DNA of 64,000 nt from Patagioenas fasciata (lineage: Eukaryota; Chordata; Aves; Columbiformes; Columbidae), in assembly GCF_037038585.1 (NCBI RefSeq), contig NC_092521.1, positions 149,758,605 through 149,822,604 on the forward strand, given 5' to 3'. Under the pieces are notes generated by a model. That model was not told the DNA's origin. It did not search any database and saw only the letters and a list, made by a program, of their open reading frames with translations. Shown piece after piece: positions 39,961-51,660 of this stretch; the stretch's first letter is position 1, and each line of letters opens with the position of its first letter. A program made the position numbers and the translations under genes.

Positions 39961-42900
39961 TCCAGAGGACTGTAGTGTAATGACAACCTATCAAATAATT
40001 AAATTAGATTACTGCCACAAAATGCAGTCATGACTCCATTTCTATGTGAAACATCCTTATGGCATTTTTTCCAGCAGAATGTGGCATGGTGATCCCAGGG
40101 ATGTGAGTGGATGGTGGGAAGCACAGAGCAGGACTCTACCTCCAAGCCTGAGCAGCGTGACCCACCCAGCCTCATGAGCTCCATAACTTCCATGGTGTGA
40201 ATGGCTTTCAGGACTGGGAAGTTCCAACACTAGCAAAACTAACAGGTTGCTCAACCCCATCATCCTGCCTTTCTCCTCTGACTCCTGTTCAGCCACATTC
40301 AAGAAGTCTTGGACTTTCAGCCAAATGATGCTCTCCAGTTTTACCCCACCCCAAGAGACTCAGGACAGTCAGACCAGTCCTACTACTAACTGGGGGGGGG
40401 TTGCACTTAGACCAGTGACTGGGAAATGAAGGTCACAGGGAAACAGGGCAGAGGGACAAGGTTTATGACAGTTTCCTCTGATGCTGGGAGAACTCCACAG
40501 ATGAATGCACTCTTTTCAGTCTCACCACACAGCACAAGAGAGAAAATCCTACCACAGAACCTCCCAGGGTTTCCAGCGTCTCAGCTGGGCTTTGCCTCAG
40601 AGACGATGCCTTGACAGGAACAGATGTGATAACAAATGACCTTTAGAATTGCACCCTGAGAGCTGTTGACCGTTTCCTGAAAGCTGTTCATCCTCCTGAG
40701 CTCCTGGCTTTAGTTTGGAAACCTTGAGATCCTGGTATATGACTAAAAAGGGTCAACAACACGAAAAGACAAAGCATAAGACTTAGAACCAAAAGAAAGC
40801 GGGAGCAAAACCAGAGTACACAAATTTTAAGAGCCTTCCTCTACTTTTAAAGATAAAAATCACAAATCTAGACTCAATTTCCTTCATCCCCAAAACAAAG
40901 AAAAAATTCTGAGATGATCACAACTGTATCAAATGATAATACAATAAAAATTGGGTTCAAAGCTATTTAATTTTTGTTCCAATCCAAATGATACCAGATG
41001 TATAGTATTAGAGAATGTAATAGTTGTATATTCCTGTGAGTGTGCTCAGATTTGCTGTGCAACACACAAAAAAATCTTTCCCAAGGACAGCTTGTAGGGT
41101 CAGTGGTGCACACAGAAAGCAGCGCACCTGGGGAAGGCCAGAAGAGAGCTGCTGGATGCAGATGTGCGTCCACACGCATGAGAGAGGAAAATGGGAGATT
41201 GTTTATTTGTTCCTCTTGGACTCCAACTACAATGAAAACTTCCTCAGCACTCACTTCTTGTAAAGCTTCTTGAAATCAAGACTATGACCATATCCCATGG
41301 AGCAAAAGTCACATTTCACCCATATGCTCACTAAGGTTTATGTTGATGACTTCAAGCTTTCACATCTAAGTCTTCTCAGAAAAAGAAAAAAAAAAAAAAA
41401 GGCTGAAAGAATAAGAACACGCTCACTGGCACCCCATTTTTAAGGCAAGTTTGGGAAAAAAACAGACCCCGATAATACAATGATATGCTACGTCTCATTC
41501 ATTGCCTGTGAGAGGCAGAGAAGAGAAAAAGGGGAGGGGGAAGCAGGAGACAGAATGAGACAGAAAGCAGAAGCAGAAACAAAGATCTGGAGACAAAACG
41601 AAAGGAGGGCTGACATCGGGGAATGCACAAAAGCTGCCTCTTCCTACATTTGTTAAAATTAAACATACACACAAACTACAAAGCTGAAATGAAAAACACA
41701 GGCAGGCTTATTTGGTTTTATCCTTTCAAGGAGTGAAATTATTTTCTCAATGATTTTTTTCCCTGTCAGTTCCTGTGCTTTCCTTGCAACGCCTTCTCCT
41801 TTCTCACTTGTCTTTTCCCGTTTTTCTTTTCAATGCCACCTTCCTTTGTTCCTTTTTCTTTGCTTCTGTCTGCATCTTTCTTCCTCTTCTGTTCTTCTCT
41901 TGCTCTCCCTTGTCTTTTTTGTCTTGCTCTTACTCTCCCATGTGTTCCCTGAGCACACGAAGAACACGAGCACAAATAGTGGAAAAGCATTTTTCCCTGA
42001 TCTTCCTTTTCTATCCCCATGTGGTTTGACTGCTGTATCTCTGTTAGGATTTTAAATACACATGGGGAAGCCACTTGTACTTCCATGTGTTTTAGAACCA
42101 TCTACAGTAGCACGCTGCAGGAAAAACATGTGGGAAGGGAATGTGTCTGAAAAGTTGCTTGTACTCCCTCCAACACGTGGGCCACATTTAACAAGGTCAA
42201 GGGACAAGTGTGGCTCACAGGCATTAGTTTGGCTGGTACTATAAAAAGGATCATGCATTCTTCTTTCTTTTACCTGCACACACTCTGCAGTTAATCACTC
42301 GTCTGAATGCAGCTTATGGAGTTTCAATTGATCTATTTTTATTTCTAGGTTAGATGATCAGTTTCAGGTATTTCAGGAACAGATTATTATATCTTTTTTC
42401 CCAATTTGACAATTCCAAGATACTGAAGGATATCAATGTAACAAGAGGAAACCCTTTTTTTTCCCTTTGTCTTCCCTCCTGCATGAGAGCATCATGCATG
42501 CTGTGATTGATCAGACGAGGGTATGTCTGGTAAGCTGGCTGGCTGTTCCTCAGGCAAATACTTTCTGCTGAGACTTCCTTCAGAACTTTCCTGCTACAAG
42601 ACCAAATTCACACAAAATGTCTGAGAACTGTTGGTTCATGTTATGCACATTTTGACACCTTTCAGCCGGCTTTCACAGATTTTCAAAGCACCTGTTCCAA
42701 TACAACCTGTCTTTTTGGCAGCAACTAGTACCAGTAAGCCCCTGATTTTCTTTCCTCCTTCACTCAACCGTTTCTAACAATGTACATGTCAAAAAATATA
42801 ATGAAGTGAAAGGAGGCAAATGCTGTCCAGCTCTCCTAGATATTGGACCATGCTTCCTGCAGAAAAAAAAATTGTTTGCATTGTTACACAGAGTAACTAA

Positions 42901-45900
42901 ACTATTCTTGCTTGTCACTCATTTCTTAAGGGAAAGGTCCAGCTAACTTGCAAGTGGGCTGTTTGCCACGTGAACAGATGGGCACGGGGTTCGACAGCCA
43001 AGAAATGATGGATCAAATTTTGAAATTTGTTGCTCACTCTCCACTCCAATAGTTCCTAATTGGCCTCAATGGAATTTTATCGCTGTAAAAATGGTGTAAT
43101 GGCAACAACATTTGAGTGAACAAATACACAGCCCATCTAGGCGCTGCAAGCAGGCTTCCTGGCTGACAAAATCTGATGCCATCAGCAAATGTCTGTTACA
43201 AGCTGATGTAGCTCTCTAAGGTTAACATGGTCCTACGTGAGCATATAGTGGAGTTGAAAGTAAGTATCTAATGTTTATTTTAATGGTGTTCCAAGAAAAA
43301 GGTATTTTGTTTTAGTAAGTATTACCATTTAGACAAAGAACGGGTTCACTTGTGTCTTATAATACGCATAAAGCAAAGGAGATAAGAGTGTTTTTCAATG
43401 ATGCAGTGTTTATAATATATTGTCTAAAATACCTACATAACAAATATTCACAATTCAACATAGCAAATTCACCAAAATGAAATTATATTTGACTGCTACT
43501 AATAGATCAAGAAAATAAACTTTCTTTTAGAAGATTGTTTCCCAGTTTTCTAAGTGCTACTATGGCAGTATGTGTTCACCTCGAAATTCCTTTGTACTCA
43601 GTGAAAATATGGGATATGAAAACAATGTAGATTTATCTTTGCATCTCATTGACGCCTTTATTTAGTTCTGGTTTGTATCATCAGCACATTGAATTATTGC
43701 TGAAGAAAAAGCATTCACTTTACCTACAAAATATAGGCTTCTTACAACTCTTCATATTTGTCATACATAGTTTTGTAATTTTAACTCTGCCCTTCTGTTA
43801 TTATTTTCACAATATCAACATTCTATTATGTTAACTAACACCAGCAGTTGCAAGCCAGGATCTTAACATTTTGTTTATACTGTAATGGGAATTTCTTGCT
43901 CCGTGCCACTTTCTTGTATAAATTTTTACAGGTTACTGATGCGTTTGCAAAAATAGTTGAAGAGTCCTATGAGTACACCAATAAGAAGTGCTGATGACAG
44001 TAAGTAGTGTTACCTTTAGAAATACACTGTATTTTTAATAAAATTGCACATACAGTAGAAGTAGATAAAATATTTTTATAAGAATGTACACAACACATAT
44101 CTCCGCAAAGAAAAGGCAATTTCCTAGAGTCTATTCCAATTTTCCAAAACCACCTCAGGCCCAGCGCTATTTGGTATGGACAGATTAGGGTAGCTGATGA
44201 TTCCTATTGATTTAAATGTCGTGCTAGGAAGCCTAAATCCCCAAGAGCAATAGAATCTCCCCTATCACTATCCTACTGCTTATTGACCTAATTCACTAAC
44301 CAACCATCAGGGTTTTCTCTCACAACAAATAAATCTTGCATGAAACAGACAGTACATGGACACTCATAGTTTTCAGTGGTGTTGCCAATGAAATAAACTT
44401 AGTCACCAAAGCATTCCTCTTCATTTTCTCAAATTAACCATAATGTCATTTGCTGTGTAAAAAATGTGCAGAAACCACAACTGTATTTTTATATCAAAAC
44501 TTTATCTACAAGCTGAAATAAACTTGATATCATATAAACAATGCAGACTATTCAGCATGCGTAAAATTACTTGTATTTCAATGCTTTGATCTGCTGTAAG
44601 TTATTGCTGGAATGGCTGCTGAAGAAGGTCTAACAGTTGCAGCACTGGAACCACTAAATGAGGTACTTACTCAGACCCGGTGCGAATACTGCTCAAAATT
44701 CTGATAATTAGCAAACTTCCTCTTTCATTAATTGAGCCAAAAAAATTAAGAATGAGCCTGAGTTTGTTATGCTATTCTGAGTCTCACAGGGCAGTTGCTT
44801 CAACTAAAACTTTCAACTTGGCCTCTGCAGTCACCTGCATCTGAACTCCACTCTCGGTGATTTTACTGGGTCAAATAACACCCTTGTTTATATGTAAAAG
44901 GAAGGAGTCTAAACTTAGTGGCTCTGTAAAATATGATCATCACTAGATATTAAATATGTTCATCAAAAGAGAATACAAAAAATACACTATATTTAAAACA
45001 AACAAACAACCCACTCCATGCTACTTTGATAGGCAGATCTGTTTCAGAGAAGAGGCCCTGTTCTGCTCCCAGTAAAACTGACTAGAACAACAAGATCCTA
45101 AATTACTGGTCCTCTCATCAATATCAAGATAAGCTTTTATCAATGTAATTTGAAGTAGTATTAAAAGCAATAAATGCTAATTTATAATTGTTGATATTAT
45201 CAAAGCAAGATCATTTGCAACCATACGTAACTGTGCCAGATTTTTATCACATTATAAAGGTTAACATAAGTGTTACAAGAAACATCAATGAGCTACGCAC
45301 ACTACGTTTGCTTTTGGTTAGATAAGTATGCTTTGTAGTAGTTGATATTCCCTCTAGATAATGGATATGGGCCAGATTCTCTGCTGAGACAAAGCAATAT
45401 AAGTAATTTGAAGGCAGATATGCTGATTTACACTAGCTGCAGATCTAGCCCAAGTATCTTTAGATGCAATAAAACATCTTAAATAAGTCCGTTTCCTAAC
45501 TATTACTCAGCCATTCCTCACTAGTGCCAAAAGAGAACTGCGAATGCCAAGGTCTGCAGGATTTTATTTATCAAAGCTTCTTTTAAGGCATCTATCATTT
45601 TGGCATGCAAGCCTTGCTTTATGATCAGAATCAAACGTTTTCATGAAACAGTAGGATTGATTGTAGCAAAAAATGTCACGTAGTGCTCGTTCTTGCTGTA
45701 ATATCTGTTCCTTTTTTTTTTTTTTGAATGAAAACTGCATATTCTGTTAGTAGATTCAGATACTTTTGCTGCTTGGTACTGCTGAACTGTATAAAGACAA
45801 TTCAAAATGTTATACCATGCATGTCTTTAAAAACTGGATTACTGATAACTCATTATTTGTATTTCTGAATTTATCTACCTTGTTAAGAAGTTAATTAAGT

Positions 45901-48900
45901 GCAAAGCTAAGAAAATCACATTTCTGTTTGTTATATAAATACAAAATTATTTTACCAATTAGGTGCTATGCTAAAAAACGTTTTTGTTTCCTGACATTAA
46001 ACATCTGGAAACAAATAGTACCTAAAACATACAGCTTAAATTTCCTTTGAGCTTTAGCTATTTTTACTTACATTTTCTGGAAGTCAGCTTATAATAATTA
46101 CTCTTCTATACACATCTCTAGCACTAATGTGACAGACTGTGAACGCTTCTTGACAATAGAGCATAATATCCTCCTTACAAGCTTCCAACAGCAAGGCTAC
46201 AATCTTGCCATTGAGTGTATAAACATGCAAAAAGGCGTACTTAAAACACTGACAAGTTTCAAATGTGTTTGGTTTACTGTTTAAAAGCACACACAGATTA
46301 GACATTTCTCAATAAATCCAAAAACTAAGGCTAAATGTAAAGAACTTTGAGTACTAAGCGTGGCATCGGTATTTGAGTACTGCATGAACAGCAGGTACAA
46401 CTTTAAAGCATCAGTAAATGATGTGACGGTATTTGAAAAGCAGCAAAAATTTCCATTTAAAATCTACTACCAATGCATGTTGCTTACAAAGAGAGAAAAC
46501 TAATATAATCACTAAAAAGCATTCCCTAGCATTTTTGTCAGCAAAACAAGCTATGTTAATCTGTGACACAGGACTGGACATGGAATTACAGTAGCAGTTC
46601 CACTAAAGCAGCAGGAATCTTTGTATTTCTCCATCTGACATTAAAGGTGGCACCTTTTATATAGGCCTCTTTTATAAATCCCCACAAATTTAGTCAAAGA
46701 CACTACAGTTTTCTCTTGAGAAAGAACGAATATCTTATGAACTGCATAGATTTATTTCTCTGTGAGAGAAAAAGAATGACCGAAAAATCAGTAAATAGAG
46801 GGCTTCCACTTAATTAGAAGGGCTTTAAAATATGCCAAAACACACAAAAAGACAAAGGTGCTGTGCTGGAAGATGTACTATCTAGCACATCACAGTGTCA
46901 CTTGCTTACATGCCTAAATCCTTACATCCTTTTATTACTCATTTTTTTGTGTAGACATAAAGTGTACAAATCCTCCCTGAGATATGTTTTTATTTGTCAA
47001 GAAATAATAAAATATAAATAAACCCAAATTTTTCTAATATTAATATTATGTATGTTTTAGTAAAGTAAGGGGGAGAGGGAACTTTTATAATAATATAACA
47101 ATATTTTCACTGATTGTTAGAAATCAGAGGAGCCATGAGGTTTTAAACAAGTGGTACTTCTCTAGTTGACTCTATTCCTGAGAGCTTAAACAAGGATTGA
47201 AATATTAATAGCTTAAAAGTGTATAATTTACAAGTGAAAGCCCCAAGGTTTTTTAATCTTCTTTTTTAAAACCTAAGAATATGTGGCTCTTCTCATGTAC
47301 AAAGGGAAAATTAGGAGACTTTCAGTTTTGACAAATGGAAGCTAAAAATAAGTCAGAATTAAGCTAATCAAAAGGTAAATAAATAAGTCATTCTTATTTT
47401 TTAATAAATTAATGTAACTTAATTCAAAAAATACTCCCTAGTAGCAAAAATGTTTTTCAGGTTAAAATTAGAATTAAAAAATATTAAGTACCCGATCAAA
47501 AATGTATTCAGCTACTACAGGTTTTACCTTACTGAAATAAGTCAAGTGTTTTCACATATTTAATTTAAAGCTGATTTCCTTAACTGTTAATCAGAACTAT
47601 TTGTGAGCAAACAGAGCACAATTTGTTGAATAGTCCTTCTGGAAATATAAAATATTTTTTAAAATATGTGACAAGTACTGCACTTTCACCAGATACGAGG
47701 ACTGTCTACAGCAATCATACCAAATAAATAATCCACATATTCTGTTGGTTCGAGGCAGTATTTCATTAACTCTATTGCACTTTTGTGCCTGTGATATGAG
47801 AGAAATTTTCCTGGGCCTTTCAGGGTATGCAGCCTCCTTTTCCTTGGTGCTATGATCATGTCAGTGACTGATACAGGAGTATCACATTTTTCTTCAGATA
47901 CAAATCCAGCAAGAAATACATTTTGTAGAAAATTGTTCCTTGTTCTTTACTGTTCCTATCTGCTTCAAACATTTTATTCAGCAAAATACATTTTATAATA
48001 AAGAAGACTCAATACTGACTTAAAAGTTCTAGGGGTTTTCCATCAGTGTGTGGATTAAAATCTTGGAAGTCAGTAATAATTTTGCAGAAAACTGACACTA
48101 TAATATCACCTTAAATAACATCTTTTAACTCTTTTTAGAGCAATACACAGAAAAAAAAAAAAAGCTAGTCTGAGACTTTTCAGAAGTACTTATGCTAACC
48201 CTTAAATTTTATGAATTAGTCCCCTGGACATGCTAAGTGATTTCCCTTCATTTTGAACAGTTGCATTATTTTGTTTTGACTAACAAAGCACAATCTGTAA
48301 AAACTGCGTGCATGGACTACAGTAGTTTGTTTCCTTGATTAATTAATATTCAGGTACTAATGCATTTCCTTAATAATTTCTTTATTCTATATAGAGTTTA
48401 GCTTCCTCTTGGAAATTGTAGTGAATGGGGTTTTAAAATGTGTATACACTGTGCATGAGAAGTAAAATCTGATAGCAATCTGACAGTCTGAGTCTATCGC
48501 GTCCTTCTTGGAGAGAAAAAGATAGAAAGAAAAAAAAAGTCAGGCTGAGAGGCTGGATAGGAGAACTTAAAATATAAATTTTGTTACTAAAGCTAGTTAA
48601 ACTTCCGTGTATTACAGAATCTTGCAATGAATCTTTAGCAGTTGTTCTGCCTTTAAAGCTGATTTTTATTTATAGATTTCAATATGCTATAAACAATAAA
48701 GGGGTGTTGTAGAATAAACTTCTGTAACATGCAATCATGCCACATGTGTACATTTCTAATTTTGGGGCGTGCATATCCTTTTTTATAGCCTTGGTCTCTT
48801 TAACTTTGTCATTCCCCAGCTCAGAGCTTTGTCCTCTCCTCCATTTTATGTTTTTCCTACTCCTCCATTTTATGCTGTCTTTTCTTAGGTATCGTGTCTC

Positions 48901-50640
48901 TATTTAACAGCCATACCAAAAGACAGAGAAAGCCTTGTTTTGTCAACCCACCTGTCTGTTGCCTTGCCTTCCCTGTTTTTGTCAAAACAAAAATTACCAG
49001 AACTTGTCAGTCAGAGCCCTGAAGCTCACAGTTCATAAATTCACTGGTATTAATTTTTATGTCCAAGTATCAGGCCAGTGATATTACTTCAGATCACACC
49101 CCAAAACTCAGAGCGTTCGTTCTTCACGGTATGATGAGGCCTAGTACTGCAGGCCCTGATCCTGCACCCAGCCTGGTTTTATTTTTGAGCTCAACTTGGG
49201 CAGAACTGAGACCTGAGTACACAAACACATCGTTTTACAACACAGTGACCAGACAACCCACAGTGCCAGGAAAGCAAGAGAGCAGAGTCACCGGTCGCCC
49301 GTGCTCTGCATCCGCCCTGAAGGGGACACAGGTGCTGACAAGTGGGCAGCTGGGTTTGCATCAATTAGCTATATTAATAAACAAAAAAAATGAAAAACAA
49401 AACAGTGATGATCTCAAATGTAGTGTGATCCAAATAATGTGGTGGGATGTGATAAAGCCTGCTCTCACCATTCTTGCTGCAACAAAACTTGAACTGGCCT
49501 CCAAAGCTAGACTGAGCCCTTAGGTGACTGATCGTAATTAGTGGAAGCTACAGATACAGATACGAAATTCCAACAGCTTTTTGATTAAATCAGCTACCAG
49601 TCAATTACCATTAATAGTGCAGATGAAATGAAACGTGTTTGTTCAAAGCTCTTTCCTGGTAAGTCCAGTCCTCTGGCAGCACCATCAACCTGCAAATGGA
49701 TTTGCAGCACAGGTCAGCAGATGATCGAAAGAGCAGATTGCACTCACTGTTTTAAATTAAGTTACTCTGGAATATTATACTTTACATGTACTACTATCTG
49801 ACCTGCTCTTATTAGCAACACTATTTCAGAGAAGTAACATTGAAAACTTAAGCGAAAATGCTCTGCTTTTCTATTATTTTGCATACTTGACAATAATTTG
49901 TGAAGTTGTTTGGTCTTGCACTTTGAGTTGTCTGGTATGTATCTGTAGTGAGAAAGAAAAAAAAGTACTATCTTTTTGACATTATAAAGACATTATTTTA
50001 AAATCAAGAATCTGACCGAGGCATTTAGCTTACTCATTTTTTTTTAAGTTGAGCAGCCTGCAACATTGAATTTCCCTTTAAGAAATGTTCAGCAGAAATG
50101 TTTGTTCAATAAAGAAGATCAGATTACAGAGTGAAGTTCTTGTCATTCACAATAGCCGCACTCAGAGAAAAAGGTGATATCTAAAACATTTTGCATACTT
50201 CAGCTCCAAAGGTTGTATGTATCGTAACTCGTGTGACATCATAAGGCCTTTACCTATGTTTTATTAGATCAGTCCTAATTCGGTCCTTAGCTGAGATACA
50301 AACACATGCCATTTCATTGTTTACTTGCAAAATATTAAGATTTTTTGAGGACTATGGCAATGTTTCAAAATGTTAAAAAAAAGGTAATGCAATAGATTAA
50401 CACCTCACATTAGGAATTTATGAGTTTAGCAGAGACGTTTTTAGACATAATTTGTACATCTTTACTAAATCACCAGTGAAGGTTGTATTGTCTGTCACTA
50501 TTTTATATATGTCAAAATGTGCAATGGCGTTACCAAAATGCTACGTCAATCTTTGTGACAAAATTTTTATTCTAAGCTCGCATTTCAGACATTGAAGAAG
50601 AAAAAAAAAAAAGCAGCTGGTTCGATACAAGCACTCGAGG
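39961..50640. other. AT-rich intergenic DNA upstream of COMMD3
   Basis: No gene was recognised. A purine-rich block (about 41,510-41,600) is followed 200 bp later by a pyrimidine-rich block (about 41,810-41,950), which produces lysine/arginine-rich or serine/leucine-rich spurious frames. Short duplications occur at 39,175-39,207 (just before this interval) and 48,838-48,875. A T14-15 run lies near 45,711-45,725 and an A13 run at 48,151-48,163. A 154-codon frame at 49,059-49,523 shows no known domain. Confidence 0.55.
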
Positions 50641-50689
50641 GACTGAATGGGTTGCGGGCAGTAAACCCTCGCTGCGACAGGCGCCAAAT

Positions 50690-51660
50690 CCCTCCCCAAA
50701 TTCGCCCAGAAACAGCACCGCCTCTCACTTCACAGCCCCAGGGCCGCGGGACGATGCGTCCCCCCTCCCGTGCGCAAGATGCGCGTGGGCAGGACCGCGG
50801 CCGGGGGCGGGGCGGGGGGCGGGGCCGCGTTCCGCGCGCTCCGCGGCCGCGCAGCTCCTCGCGCAGCTCCCCCCGCCGCTCCCCGCCCCGCGGGCGGCCC
50901 CGCCCCGCCGTGCCGTGCCGATCAGCTGCGCGCGCGTCACGTGGGCGCGTGTCGAAGGTCACGGCGCCCACAATGGAGCTGTCGCCCTACGCGCAGGGCG
51001 GGTGGCGGCTGCTGGGCGATCCCCGCCGCTTCCCCTGCCGCCCGTACGCCGCGCTGCTCCGCGCCGCCTTCCGTAGCCTCCTGGAGCACCCGCATGCCGG
51101 GCTGGGTGAGGCGCGGGGGAGGGGAGGGCGGTGCGGGCCGTGTTGCTCCGCGGAGCGCGCAAGCGAGCGCCGTGCGCCTGCCTCCAACGTCGCCACGCGC
51201 GTGTCCGCATATATATACACGCGTGTCCGTGCTGCAGTGGCCGGCGTCTACATACACAGGGTGGCTCCCACCCGTGGACGGCTCCCGGGTCCCGTTGCGC
51301 GGGGTGTCATCTCTACCGCGCGCCGTTTCATTAAAGCTTTAGCGGTCGGAAATGGGGAGCGGGGGAGGCGCGGGACGGGGTCCCCCGCGCGTTCGTGTCC
51401 CCGTGGCAGGGCAAGGAGACGGTTCTCCTCGGCCGCTCCACTGCGATCGTGTTCTTTTTTTTTTTTTTCGCGCGTGGACGCGTCCTACGGCAACCACGGC
51501 ATTAAGCTGTACGGCCCTCTAATTAATTTTGTGGTATTAATGACGCTGCCGCCGCCTCCGTGCGCGGAGAGAGCCGCCGGTGCCGGCCGGGCAGTCCCGG
51601 TCCCCCGCCTGGCCGGGGGCTCCGGCTGCGCTCCTCGCCTTTGGGGACAGGCTGCTGGGA
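50690..51660. promoter_or_regulatory. COMMD3: CpG island and promoter of COMMD3
   Basis: A CpG-dense island spans the COMMD3 first exon. There is no TATA box near the start codon. GC boxes of the GGGGCGGGG type are abundant at 50,800-50,825, and CCCCGCCCC types at 50,880-50,910. The transcription start is probably between about 50,850 and 50,960, a dispersed CpG-island start that cannot be fixed from sequence. Confidence 0.75.
50937..50944 (+). promoter_or_regulatory. COMMD3: E-box TCACGTGG in COMMD3 promoter
   Basis: A CACGTG core (50,938-50,943) in TCACGTGG context lies 30 bp before the COMMD3 ATG. This fits both MYC/MAX and the TFEB/MITF (CLEAR) preference. A lysosome/endosome link would suit a Commander subunit, but no functional data are visible here. 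Confidence 0.45.

Noticed and set aside
42977-42990. B-box-like GGTTCGA sequence
   Set aside because: There is no A box, cloverleaf pairing or terminator around it, so it is not a tRNA.
1-50640. Possible CR1 LINE or LTR fragments
   Set aside because: I looked for the CR1 3' octamer repeat and its conserved tail and for long direct repeats, and found none by eye. A repeat-library search would be decisive.
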